Shown here: positions 1 to 6,881 of the stretch, in pieces | Layout: each line of letters begins with the position of its first letter | Position numbering within the stretch: the first letter of the stretch is position 1 | Assembly: GCA_903832165.1 (NCBI GenBank) | Contig: CAILAQ010000544.1 | Location: 1-8,782 of the forward strand | DNA from: an uncultured Bacteroidota bacterium | GTDB lineage: Bacteria; Bacteroidota; Bacteroidia; Bacteroidales; UBA12481 | Reading direction: 5' to 3' | Length of the DNA: 8,782 bases | The notes under the pieces: generated by a model | What the model was told of the DNA's origin: nothing | What the model saw: only the letters and a program-made list of their open reading frames with translations | The model's database searches: none | Made by a program: the position numbers and the translations under genes

Positions 1-303
1 GAAATCGCCTTCTTTTACCACAATATTAATGGTATCATCTGCCAGGTGTTTCTTTGTTTTTTCCAGAAAATGGGTTGATGCATCAGTAAGGCCCCTGATG
101 CTATCCTGCTGAACAGGGCCAAGGTCCATATATCCGTTAAAACCCATAATCGGAGAGTAATCTCTGGATGCATAATACACAGGGTCGGATATTACATGAA
201 GAAGAGTTACTTCGGCTCCCATGGCTTTGGCCAGTTCATAGCCAGCCTCGGCAATTTTTTGCGCGGTAGGATCGTAATCCAATGCTATCAATACTTTTTT
301 CAT
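1..303 (-). CDS. Universal stress protein (UspA family), 3' end cut off by window edge
   Basis: The 101 visible residues begin MKKVLIALDYDPTAQKIAEA and continue through a segment reading AEVTLLHVISDP. This is the usual Usp opening: a first beta strand ending in an acidic residue, an alpha helix, then a second strand with LLHV. Usp proteins are cytoplasmic, Rossmann-like, and often bind ATP or AMP; the diagnostic glycine-rich nucleotide loop near the end of the domain lies beyond the window. A single domain is about 140-150 residues, so roughly two thirds is visible, and a tandem two-domain form cannot be excluded. The ATG at 303-301 is supported by a good AGGAG Shine-Dalgarno sequence (minus strand of 313-317) nine bases upstream, which is rare in this window. 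The gene lies beyond the terminator of the RNA-binding protein gene and has its own putative promoter, so it is probably transcribed separately. Its specific stress role cannot be told. Confidence 0.9.
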   Translation of the reverse strand, partial: MKKVLIALDYDPTAQKIAEAGYELAKAMGAEVTLLHVISDPVYYASRDYSPIMGFNGYMDLGPVQQDSIRGLTDASTHFLEKTKKHLADDTINIVVKEGDF

Positions 304-353
304 GGCAGATATCTCCTATTAATTCCTTCCTCTAAATTACGAAATTATTAGCC

Positions 354-382
354 TAAAGATATCTCTATTTGACCAGTGACAA
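354..382 (-). promoter_or_regulatory. Candidate Bacteroidota-type promoter of the universal stress protein gene
   Basis: On the minus strand a TTG (complement of 380-382) is followed after 18 bases by TATCTTTA (complement of 354-361). This resembles the Bacteroidota -33 TTG and -7 TAnnTTTG elements, with the last base not matching. It would give a leader of about 45 bases that contains the AGGAG ribosome-binding site. A second -7-like string, TAATTTCG (complement of 340-347), lacks a well-spaced TTG. This is a motif match by eye only. Confidence 0.4.
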
Positions 383-391
383 CCCTGGTCA
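370..391. promoter_or_regulatory. Perfect 7-bp-arm palindrome, possible operator of the universal stress protein gene
   Basis: TGACCAG (370-376) and CTGGTCA (385-391) are perfect inverted repeats separated by eight bases. An overlapping alternative dyad, GTGAC (376-380) with GTCAC (388-392), uses part of the same sequence. The site covers the putative -33 TTG at 380-382, so a bound protein could block or recruit RNA polymerase. It lies outside the terminator hairpin of the neighbouring gene, with no T-tract of its own, so a second terminator is less likely. Family-level assignment (for example Crp/Fnr type) is not justified: the GTGA...TCAC spacing is longer than in a classical CRP site. Confidence 0.45.
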
Positions 392-394
392 CAA

Positions 395-438
395 TAAAAA
401 CCCCTTCCTCATCAAAAGAACTGATGAAGAAAGGGGTT
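395..438 (-). terminator. Rho-independent terminator after the RNA-binding protein gene
   Basis: The arms 399-413 (AACCCCTTCCTCATC) and 423-438 (GATGAAGAAAGGGGTT) form a long, nearly perfect hairpin with one bulge or mismatch and a nine-base loop. Read on the minus strand the stem ends in GGGG and runs into TTTTTATTG, the expected U-tract. It lies about 65 bases past the stop codon of the RRM gene and insulates the universal stress protein gene. Confidence 0.9.
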
Positions 439-502
439 GATAAGCTAGTGCCCGTTGTCCGATCTGAGAGCGTTGGCGGGCTATCTTTTGTATGCTTTTA
501 TA

Positions 503-955
503 TTAGTAGCTTGACCTGCGACCACCACCACGGCTGCTTCCGCCACCGCCATGACTATCACCACCGCTACGACTGCCGTAACCGCCGCCTGAGCCGCCGC
601 TACCACCGCCGCCACGATTGCCATAACCGCCGCCGCCTCTGTTGTCACCGCCGCCGAAACCGCCTCTTCTTTCACCACCACCAAAACCGCCGCCTCCGCG
701 TCTTTCACCCGGTTTTTTCTCTTCTGCCTCGTTTACTACGATTGCGCGTCCGCCAATTTCAGCACCGTTAAGTTCTTCAATTGCTTTTTTTGCGGCTTCA
801 TCATCCGCCATTTCAATAAAACCAAATCCTTTGCTCCTGCCCGAGAATTTGTCGGTAATAATTTTGCATGAGCTAACTTCACCGTACTCTTCAAAAACTC
901 CTTGCAATTCAGCTTCCTGCAGACTAAAAGGAAGACTTCCAACGAAAATGTTCAT
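503..955 (-). CDS. RRM-domain RNA-binding protein with a glycine/arginine-rich tail
   Basis: The 150-residue cytoplasmic protein has a single RNA recognition motif at residues 1-76 and a low-complexity tail at about 83-148. The RNP2 motif is IFVGSL (residues 3-8) and RNP1 is KGFGFIEM (42-49), with the two aromatic residues Phe44 and Phe46 that stack on RNA bases. The tail is nearly all Gly, Arg, Ser and Tyr, with repeated RGG blocks, resembling eukaryotic glycine-rich RNA-binding proteins and cyanobacterial Rbp proteins. RRM proteins of this type are established as post-transcriptional regulators in Bacteroides. Here both RNA binding and the RGG tail are inferred from sequence only. The ATG at 955-953 starts directly on the RRM first strand. 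No Shine-Dalgarno is seen; the leader is A/T-rich. The gene has its own promoter and terminator and is therefore monocistronic. Confidence in the family is very high; the RNA targets are unknown. Confidence 0.97.
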   Translation of the reverse strand: MNIFVGSLPFSLQEAELQGVFEEYGEVSSCKIITDKFSGRSKGFGFIEMADDEAAKKAIEELNGAEIGGRAIVVNEAEEKKPGERRGGGGFGGGERRGGFGGGDNRGGGGYGNRGGGGSGGSGGGYGSRSGGDSHGGGGSSRGGGRRSSY

Positions 956-1026
956 AATTTCCCAAATTAAATTTTAAAAAACTCTAACAATTACAACGCA
1001 TTAATGTTTTAACACATAAATCTTTG

Positions 1027-1057
1027 CGAAGATACGGTGAGTAGTTGATATTTACAA
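1027..1057 (-). promoter_or_regulatory. Bacteroidota-type promoter of the RRM protein gene
   Basis: On the minus strand a TTG (complement of 1055-1057) is followed after exactly 20 bases by TATCTTCG (complement of 1027-1034), a good match to the TTG / TAnnTTTG-type sigma-A promoter of this phylum. Transcription would start near 1020 and give an A/T-rich leader of about 65 bases. The leader opens with a near-palindrome at 1004-1017 (six of seven pairs match) that could be an operator or a weak hairpin. The rest of the stretch between the two genes (956-1123) holds nothing else recognised. Confidence 0.6.
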
Positions 1058-1123
1058 TAGGACGAAAATAAATGCACACCATAGCTATCTTGCTGATCCT
1101 GTCTGCATTCTAACGATATTCTT

Positions 1124-1825
1124 TCACTTAAAGTATGGCAGAACTTCCATCATTATGAGCTCGTGACCCTTTTTATTCGGGTGATTAACCTGCGACATAT
1201 AATCAATCAGCGGCTTATTTGATGCTGCAATTCCATGAAATGCCAGATAGCTATCGGCGAGGCCGATATGGTATTTTTCAGCCAATTTCCTGATTTGATC
1301 GGCATGCACTTCCAATTCATTTCCCGGCACCAGGATTTTAACATTCTGATCGGGTGATGGAGTAAGCAGGATAATTTTAATATTTTTTTTCAGTGCCGCC
1401 CTGATCATGGATTCCCAGGCAATTCTGGCTTTTTCAGTACCAATTCCCCTGTCGTTCAATGCATAATCAATGAACAGGACATCAGGTTTATGCACCAGAA
1501 CATCGTTTTTAAATCGTTTTGCACCGCTTATGGAATTTTCTCCACCGATGGCAGTATTGATAACATTGATCACGGCAAACGGATACAAGGCCTTCAGTTC
1601 AGCAAGGAGCTGATAGGGATAAGAATCCAGGGTATTCACGACAGGAGTCTTAAAGAACCCGGCAGGCACCGAATGCCCGTGAAAAACCAGGTTGATCGTC
1701 CGGTTACCCGGCCACTCCTTTTTTAACTCTGTTTTAATATCTTTCAGATAATCTGCGGGATTTGCCTGGGCAATCAATTTGCCGGAGAGTCCAAACAAAA
1801 TCAGAACGAGTGTCAGGGTTTTCAT
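1124..1825 (-). CDS. Secreted SGNH/GDSL-type hydrolase (esterase-like)
   Basis: The 233-residue protein has an N-terminal signal peptide (hydrophobic core at residues 4-19, probable cleavage near Ala19-Gln20-Ala21), so it should act in the periplasm or outside the cell. The SGNH blocks appear in order: the nucleophile block as GHSVPAG with Ser52 (GHS instead of GDS), the oxyanion glycine in AIGGEN (Gly94), the asparagine block ALND (Asn124), and the catalytic histidine block NHPN (His215). The family hydrolyses ester bonds, often acetyl or other acyl groups on polysaccharides; the substrate cannot be read from sequence. The usual Asp three residues before the histidine is Gln212 here, so the triad may be a dyad or use another acid such as Asp208. 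Length is normal for the family. It follows the TonB receptor gene across a terminator, so the two are probably separate transcription units. No clear ribosome-binding site is seen. Confidence 0.88.
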   Translation of the reverse strand: MKTLTLVLILFGLSGKLIAQANPADYLKDIKTELKKEWPGNRTINLVFHGHSVPAGFFKTPVVNTLDSYPYQLLAELKALYPFAVINVINTAIGGENSISGAKRFKNDVLVHKPDVLFIDYALNDRGIGTEKARIAWESMIRAALKKNIKIILLTPSPDQNVKILVPGNELEVHADQIRKLAEKYHIGLADSYLAFHGIAASNKPLIDYMSQVNHPNKKGHELIMMEVLPYFK

Positions 1826-1853
1826 AATGACTTATATCTGGCTGGTTTTTCAA

Positions 1854-1883
1854 TAAAATTACAAAAAAACCGCTTCGCGCCAA
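1854..1883 (-). promoter_or_regulatory. Possible promoter of the SGNH hydrolase gene, overlapping the upstream terminator
   Basis: On the minus strand TTG (complement of 1881-1883) lies 19 bases before TAATTTTA (complement of 1854-1861), the spacing of Bacteroidota promoters; the final G of the -7 box is A. The TTG sits at the loop side of the terminator hairpin of the preceding receptor gene, and the T-tract falls in the spacer. A/T-rich sequence makes chance matches likely. Confidence 0.3.
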
Positions 1884-1903
1884 CATGGACATGCAGGCGC
1901 GAA
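1863..1903 (-). terminator. Rho-independent terminator after the TonB receptor gene
   Basis: TTCGCGCC (1874-1881) and GGCGCGAA (1896-1903) form a perfect GC-rich 8-bp stem with a 14-base loop. On the minus strand the stem is followed by GCGG and seven Ts. It begins 17 bases upstream (in coordinates) of the receptor's stop codon and closes the kinase / membrane protein / receptor gene group. Confidence 0.85.
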
Positions 1904-1919
1904 TCAGTCATTAAACAGA

Positions 1920-4106
1920 TCAGAATGCCGTGCGCAGGGTGATCCGGAAATTTCTTCCCAGAGCGCTAACCCCTGAGGCAAACACGCGGTAATTGGTATC
2001 AAAAATATTGTCGCAGGCGACGTGTACATTCAGGTACTTATTGAGCTGGTATGCGATTCCGAGATTGAGTGTATTCCAGGCCGGCATTCCGTCAGGAGTA
2101 GCATAAATTTCATTATCCTCGGCATTCAGCAGATAATCGGACATCGCTTTTTTTCCGTTGAACTGAAACGACAATTCTCCCTGCAGCTTATTATTTCGAT
2201 ATTGAAGAGCTGCCTTACCGAATACCGGCGGGATATGGTCGAGAGGGGTATCGCCCGTTGCTTCGTGGATCCGGCCGTAGGTGTAATTGATCGTACCGGA
2301 GAACGAAAATCCTAACGCAAGATCGATTCCCGCAGTACCATAGGCCCCGGCGATAAATGCTTTCCGTTTATTCTGGCTGCTGTATACCTTGCTCATCACA
2401 CCGCCATACATCACGCTGTCCTGACCGTTAAACTGGTCGGCCGCGGTAACGATAGCGTTATCAATCAAGGTGTAATATGCACCGGCCTCAATTCTGGCCC
2501 TGCCACCTATGGTTTGCACCATACCAAGCTCAAAGTTGGTGGTATACTCCGGTTTCAGGTTTGGATTAGGAATTATCAGCTGGCCGGCAACACTCTCAAA
2601 CACCTTGATCATATCGTCGATATTGGGCGTGCGGAATCCACTCGATGCCAGAAGGGTAACCTTTGTGGTTTCGGTCGGAAGGTACAGCAATCCGGCTGTC
2701 CCGCTGAAGGCACCACTTTTCTGCTCCACAGCGTTAAACGGGAAGGCAAAGAATGTGGTTGAGGCAAAGGTTGATTTAAGTACAGAATAGTTATACCGGA
2801 TTCCGGCATTAAAGAAAAGTTTATCGGCAACGAGGGAGATTTTATCCTGGGCATAAACCGCAAATGAATTCATGGTATTGGTGCCATCGGGATACCGTGT
2901 ATCGGCAGGTGTAACCTCCAGCGTATTTACATTGGTGAAAATGGCTGTCGATTTTACATCGTTCAGGTAAGCCTCAGCGCCGTAATTGATCTCCTGACCC
3001 TTAAGTTTCTTATAACCATCGATATCAAAAGAGTATATCTTAACCAGTTCATTCTGCGATTTACGCTTTGCGCTGTTGAATTTACGGCTGTTGCGGCTCT
3101 CTTTGTTACTCTGATAAGCCATCGTGAATGAAAGTTTATCCATCAGGCCCGAACTCGTTTTTCTATCGAGGCGATAACTGGCCAGCTGGCGCGTTTCCGG
3201 GCCGTAATACCACTCTGAACTTTTAGGCTTTCCCTTGCTGTCCGTCTCTGTGAGCCGGTCGTAACGGGTAACATTGCCGGTAGTGGAATACTGGAAATTC
3301 AGGGAATGGGTGGTCCGGCTATTCTGCTGGAAGATATACTTGTCGATGAAGTCGAACTGCCGGTATGCGGTTCCCACCTGCTTATTTTTATCGGGATTTG
3401 ACACGATACTATCGGCTCCATTTATTCTCTGCACATAAAAAGGACGCTCGCCAAAAGTCGGATAGGCGCTTTTCCTGTTCTTCCCCTGCACCATATCGCC
3501 AAAATCCGAGAAGGAAACGCTAAAAAGAGAAGCCACTCTTTTCCCACCGAAACCAACATCGAAATGGCCTGATTTTTCCTGATTTGCAGTACCGTACCGA
3601 AGCATGGCGCTGCCAAGAATTTTCTGGTTCAGCACAGGCTTTTTAGTAATAAAATGCATGACACCGCCGAGTGCATCGCTGCCGTACATAGCGGATGATG
3701 GTCCGTAGAGGATCTCCACTTTTTCTAGAATTGCATTATCAATCCGGAGAACATTCTGCAGATGGCCTCCCCGGAAAATGGCATTATTCAGGCGGATTCC
3801 GTCGACCATGAGCAGTACCCGGCTGGATTCAAAACCACGTATTATGGGACTTCCACCGCCACCCTGACTTTTCTGCACCAGCACATTGCCCGTATTACTC
3901 AGCAGATCGGCTGAGTTCATCGGGTTCATCCACTGCAGGTCACGTTTATTGATTATATCGATATGCTGGATCACATCGCGTTTAAGCATTTCAAATTTAT
4001 TGGCTGAAATGACCACCTCTTCGATGGATTTTCTGAGGGTATCTTCCTGGGCCCAAACTATATTAACGGCAGCCATCAGGAGAATCCCGAGGAGAATTTT
4101 CTTCAT
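1920..4106 (-). CDS. TonB-dependent outer-membrane receptor, heme/hemoglobin-receptor-like
   Basis: The complete 728-residue receptor has a signal peptide (residues 1-19, ending VWA before QED), a TonB-box-like segment EEVVISANK (29-37), a plug domain (about 40-157) with IIRGFESSRVLLMVDGIRLN (88-107) and LYGPSSAMYGSDALGG (133-148), and a 22-strand-type barrel to the terminal Phe728. It carries FRTP (491-494) and NPNL (514-517), close to the FRAP and NPNL motifs of heme and hemoglobin receptors such as HmuR, and RGGHLQN (112-118), which is also typical of that group. There is no N-terminal carboxypeptidase-like extension, so it is not a SusC-type glycan receptor, and no SusD gene is adjacent. 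Such proteins import bound ligands into the periplasm using TonB energy. Heme or hemoproteins are the best guess, but the ligand is not proven. No HmuY-like lipoprotein is nearby. The gene begins 33 bases after the small membrane protein gene, with no visible promoter between, so co-transcription is likely. Confidence 0.95.
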   Translation of the reverse strand: MKKILLGILLMAAVNIVWAQEDTLRKSIEEVVISANKFEMLKRDVIQHIDIINKRDLQWMNPMNSADLLSNTGNVLVQKSQGGGGSPIIRGFESSRVLLMVDGIRLNNAIFRGGHLQNVLRIDNAILEKVEILYGPSSAMYGSDALGGVMHFITKKPVLNQKILGSAMLRYGTANQEKSGHFDVGFGGKRVASLFSVSFSDFGDMVQGKNRKSAYPTFGERPFYVQRINGADSIVSNPDKNKQVGTAYRQFDFIDKYIFQQNSRTTHSLNFQYSTTGNVTRYDRLTETDSKGKPKSSEWYYGPETRQLASYRLDRKTSSGLMDKLSFTMAYQSNKESRNSRKFNSAKRKSQNELVKIYSFDIDGYKKLKGQEINYGAEAYLNDVKSTAIFTNVNTLEVTPADTRYPDGTNTMNSFAVYAQDKISLVADKLFFNAGIRYNYSVLKSTFASTTFFAFPFNAVEQKSGAFSGTAGLLYLPTETTKVTLLASSGFRTPNIDDMIKVFESVAGQLIIPNPNLKPEYTTNFELGMVQTIGGRARIEAGAYYTLIDNAIVTAADQFNGQDSVMYGGVMSKVYSSQNKRKAFIAGAYGTAGIDLALGFSFSGTINYTYGRIHEATGDTPLDHIPPVFGKAALQYRNNKLQGELSFQFNGKKAMSDYLLNAEDNEIYATPDGMPAWNTLNLGIAYQLNKYLNVHVACDNIFDTNYRVFASGVSALGRNFRITLRTAF

Positions 4107-4139
4107 GTTTTAAGATTAAATTATTGACTCGAAAAATGA

Positions 4140-4679
4140 TCAGGAATGAATCAATAATTCAGGAGGCGGCGTAAAGACTGGAAGAGAAAGACTATTAAAG
4201 ACTTTAAGACAAAAGAGACGATGAGACAAGAGAGGCCGGGGCTGACAGAAGCTTACCCGGAAGGTATCGATACTGAAATAGGGCATAAAGCCAAATTTTG
4301 TCGAGTCCGGAGAAGTTACATCATTTTGTTTATCATGAGGGGCCATGGCTATGAGCAGCCTTGTTTCCATGGTATCCCAGAGGGCAACAACCACAACAAC
4401 ACTGCCTGATCGCGTAATTGAATGCACGTCGTACTGATTTCCGTGATAAACAAATTCACGATTCTGACGAACGAATTTCAGGGCAGCAAATTCCCCGGCA
4501 GTAAAAACCATTCTTTCCAGCTTTGAGCTGTCGGGTTTCATGCGGCGGATCTCGCCTGATTTTGTCAGGAAGATCACCTGACGTATCGGTTGAACCAGGA
4601 GGGGCAGCATCAATAATGCGAGTGCCACAATACTGATAATGGTAAAAGAGATTTTTTGCCGGGTAATATTCCTGTTCAT
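4140..4679 (-). CDS. Small single-pass membrane protein of unknown function, paired with the TonB receptor
   Basis: I do not recognise a named family. The 179-residue protein has a short basic N-terminus, one hydrophobic helix at about residues 10-30 (uncleaved anchor or signal), and a soluble part probably facing the periplasm. Visible blocks are EFVYHGNQYDVHSI (75-88), a run of five valines followed by ALWDTMETRLL (94-109), and a C-terminus with PPPELL (171-176). From memory, and unverified, unnamed Bacteroidota proteins encoded just before TonB receptors show the same layout: one helix, a Y-x-G-x-x-Y-D motif, and a terminal Pro-Pro-Pro. The ATG at 4679-4677 is chosen; an in-frame TTG at 4685 would add only two residues and is unlikely in this phylum. 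The stop is 33 bases from the receptor start, suggesting a shared mRNA and an accessory role in uptake. The last 40 codons hold a GTCT-rich microrepeat, odd for a coding region. Confidence 0.75.
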   Translation of the reverse strand: MNRNITRQKISFTIISIVALALLMLPLLVQPIRQVIFLTKSGEIRRMKPDSSKLERMVFTAGEFAALKFVRQNREFVYHGNQYDVHSITRSGSVVVVVALWDTMETRLLIAMAPHDKQNDVTSPDSTKFGFMPYFSIDTFRVSFCQPRPLLSHRLFCLKVFNSLSLPVFTPPPELLIHS

Positions 4680-4696
4680 GAACAATTTCGTCTGCT

Positions 4697-4704
4697 CAAA
4701 TCTA
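4697..4704 (-). promoter_or_regulatory. Isolated -7-like box upstream of the small membrane protein gene
   Basis: The minus strand reads TAGATTTG (complement of 4697-4704), a full match to TAnnTTTG, 17 bases before the ATG. No TTG occurs at the proper distance upstream, so this is half a promoter at best. If real, the small protein and receptor have a transcript of their own besides read-through from the kinase gene. Confidence 0.25.
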
Positions 4705-4729
4705 ATAATAATGTTTAATCCGGATGATG

Positions 4730-6826
4730 TCAGTTCAGATTTGGATCAACCGGTAGCTCAAACCAGAATTCAGATCCTTTACCAACTTTGGATATGACAC
4801 CCATGGTTCCGCCCATAATCTCCGCCAGGCTTTTCGAAATTGCCAGTCCCAGACCGGTCCCTCCAAATCTTCTTGAGAGTGAATGGTCTCCCTTTCTGAA
4901 TCTCTCAAAAATCAGCTCCTGCTGATCCTCACGAATGCCAATTCCGGTATCTCGTACAAAAAAGCGGACCACATTTCGTGCACAACCGGGACCGTATCCA
5001 ATGGTTATTTTACCGGTGGAGGTAAATTTAACGCCATTGTCGAACAGGTTGTTCATGATAATTTTAAACCGGGTTTCATCCAAAGAGATTATATCCGGAC
5101 ATTTGCCTTTATCCACAGCTACAGCAAGAGTTTGACCCTCCGGACACTTCTTCAGGATGGTGGCACGCAACTGTTTTTCAAGTTCGGAAAACAGGGATGA
5201 GATAGAAATGCTGACAGGTCTTATAATCAATTCACCAGTGTCGATACGCGAGATCAGCAATATATCCTCCAGGATCTGAAGAAGTAGGTCGGCTCCGTTA
5301 TTGATGGCACCTACATACTTGTCCTTCTCGGCAGGATCATTTTCCTGATTGAGAAGATCGGAAAAACCAACAATTGCATTTAACGGAGTCCGGATTTCGT
5401 GCGACATATTAGCCAGAAAGGCAGATTTGAGGCGATCTGATTCTTCTGCTTTATCCCTTGAGCGGATCAGTTCCTCGACCATGTGCTTCCTTTCCCCGAT
5501 ATCCCTGATAATACCAAGTGCGCCGATTGGCTTGCCATCGATTCCATAAACAAAGCCGCATTTTACCTCGGTCCATACGGTTGAGCCGTCTTTACACAAT
5601 ATTTCAAGTTCAATTGTAATCGGATCCAGCCTCGGCAAAGGATTGGCATATACCAGTTCCATCTGTTCCCGGATAAGCCTGGAGGCCAATATACCGGAAG
5701 CGGGTGTCATGCCTGCTGTAATTGACTGATTCATGGCTTCTTCCACAGTATAACCGCGAAGCTTAAGTACAGCAGGGCTAACGTAGGTATAATTCAGGGA
5801 CATGTCGAACATGAAAATTTCATCGAAGGAGTTCTCTGCCACCATTCGAAATTTCTCGTCCCGGTCGTACCTTGCCGACCTCAGGATGGTGTTATCGACA
5901 ACGGTGGCCCTGATCTGTGCCAGGCTGCCATCCTGATTCCTGATGACTTTCACGGTTAGCAAAACAGGCAATATCGAACCATCCTTCCGGATAAATTCGT
6001 TTTCTATGTCTTTAACTCCGCCCTGTTGAAGAAGGTTTTCAAAACCCTCCAAGAGATTCCGTTTCCCGGCAGGCAGCAACAGGTCAGTAATTTTCATTTT
6101 ATTAACAACCTCATCTGCAGAATACCCAAGCCATTGCAGCTCGGTATTGTTCATTCGGACGATATTGAGTTCGGAGTCCAGCGTATGATAACCGCAGGGT
6201 GCATTGTCCCACAGGTCCTTAACTTCTGTTTCCCGTTCGGTTACATCGTATGCCATTGCCAATGCGGCCTTTTCGCCATTGTAATCCAGCCGGTGCGAGT
6301 GGATCTCCACTTCAATGGTTCTTCCATCGCGGAGCTGATGTTTCCATAAACCGGGAGGCCGGTAGTATTCCGGTCTTGGTTTATTTATTTCATCAATCAC
6401 GAGATCAATATCTGACGGGGGCCTGATCTGGGTGAGGTCCATAGAGGCAAACTCGTTTTTTGAATAACCATATTTTTCGATTGCCGCCTGGTTAACTTCC
6501 AGGAATTTAAGATCAGAAACACGATAAATCCACATGGGGACAGGGTTATTCCGGAAAAGATATTTATACCTTCTCTGACTATTCTGCAGAAATTCAATCG
6601 CCACTTCCTGCTGCCGCAGTATCTTCTGCTCCTGATGGCGCCAAACCAGCACGACAAGAAAACCTGGCAAGACTATGAGAAGTAAAATTATGGTGAAGAG
6701 TTCCAATTGATGGTTGCTCAGGCCCGACATCACATAGATCCGGATACCGCCTAATATCATAAAGGCAGAAAGACCCAGAAGAACTGCAGCCAGCACTTTT
6801 CCACTAAAAAACCTAGTCTTTCCCAT
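4730..6826 (-). CDS. Membrane-anchored PAS-PAS-PAS sensor histidine kinase
   Basis: The 698-residue protein has two transmembrane helices (about residues 11-32 and 43-63) separated by only a short loop, so it lacks a large periplasmic sensor. Three PAS domains follow at roughly 83-198, 203-313 and 321-447, then the dimerisation domain with FLANMSHEIRTPLNA (His476 is the phospho-acceptor) and an HATPase domain. Its N-box is NNLFDNGVKFT (592-602), G1 is DTGIGI (626-631), F-box FERF and G2 GGTGLGLAI (655-663). All catalytic motifs are intact. No receiver domain is fused and no response regulator is in the window, so its partner is elsewhere. The ATG at 6826-6824 is preferred; an in-frame GTG at 6835 would add three residues. 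The gene ends 50 bases before the small membrane protein gene, so it may sense conditions relevant to the uptake genes. The ligand of the PAS domains cannot be told. Confidence 0.95.
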   Translation of the reverse strand: MGKTRFFSGKVLAAVLLGLSAFMILGGIRIYVMSGLSNHQLELFTIILLLIVLPGFLVVLVWRHQEQKILRQQEVAIEFLQNSQRRYKYLFRNNPVPMWIYRVSDLKFLEVNQAAIEKYGYSKNEFASMDLTQIRPPSDIDLVIDEINKPRPEYYRPPGLWKHQLRDGRTIEVEIHSHRLDYNGEKAALAMAYDVTERETEVKDLWDNAPCGYHTLDSELNIVRMNNTELQWLGYSADEVVNKMKITDLLLPAGKRNLLEGFENLLQQGGVKDIENEFIRKDGSILPVLLTVKVIRNQDGSLAQIRATVVDNTILRSARYDRDEKFRMVAENSFDEIFMFDMSLNYTYVSPAVLKLRGYTVEEAMNQSITAGMTPASGILASRLIREQMELVYANPLPRLDPITIELEILCKDGSTVWTEVKCGFVYGIDGKPIGALGIIRDIGERKHMVEELIRSRDKAEESDRLKSAFLANMSHEIRTPLNAIVGFSDLLNQENDPAEKDKYVGAINNGADLLLQILEDILLISRIDTGELIIRPVSISISSLFSELEKQLRATILKKCPEGQTLAVAVDKGKCPDIISLDETRFKIIMNNLFDNGVKFTSTGKITIGYGPGCARNVVRFFVRDTGIGIREDQQELIFERFRKGDHSLSRRFGGTGLGLAISKSLAEIMGGTMGVISKVGKGSEFWFELPVDPNLN

Positions 6827-6845
6827 CAAAAGCACTTAATCAACT

Positions 6846-6873
6846 CAAAATTAGTAAATCTAAAACTTTACAA
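6846..6873 (-). promoter_or_regulatory. Candidate promoter of the three-PAS histidine kinase gene
   Basis: On the minus strand TTG (complement of 6871-6873) is followed after 17 bases by TAATTTTG (complement of 6846-6853), a full match to TAnnTTTG with spacing at the short end of the accepted range. The implied leader is only about a dozen bases. The two TTGACGAAYCG repeats lie just upstream, where an activator would bind. Confidence 0.45.
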
Positions 6874-6881
6874 ATAGATAT

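Noticed and set aside
376..977. Plus-strand and alternative minus-strand open frames over the RNA-binding protein gene (376-771 +, 642-977 +, 481-708 -)
   Set aside because: They arise from the GC-rich, repetitive codons of the glycine-rich tail. Their products are low-complexity (His/Arg, Pro or Ala/Val) and match no domain, while the RRM frame is unambiguous.
1920..4106. SusC-type polysaccharide utilisation locus with the SGNH hydrolase
   Set aside because: The receptor lacks the N-terminal carboxypeptidase-like domain, no SusD or glycoside hydrolase gene is present, and a terminator separates receptor and hydrolase.
4680..4685. TTG start two codons upstream for the small membrane protein
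   Set aside because: The ATG at 4679 gives the same protein without using a rare start codon.
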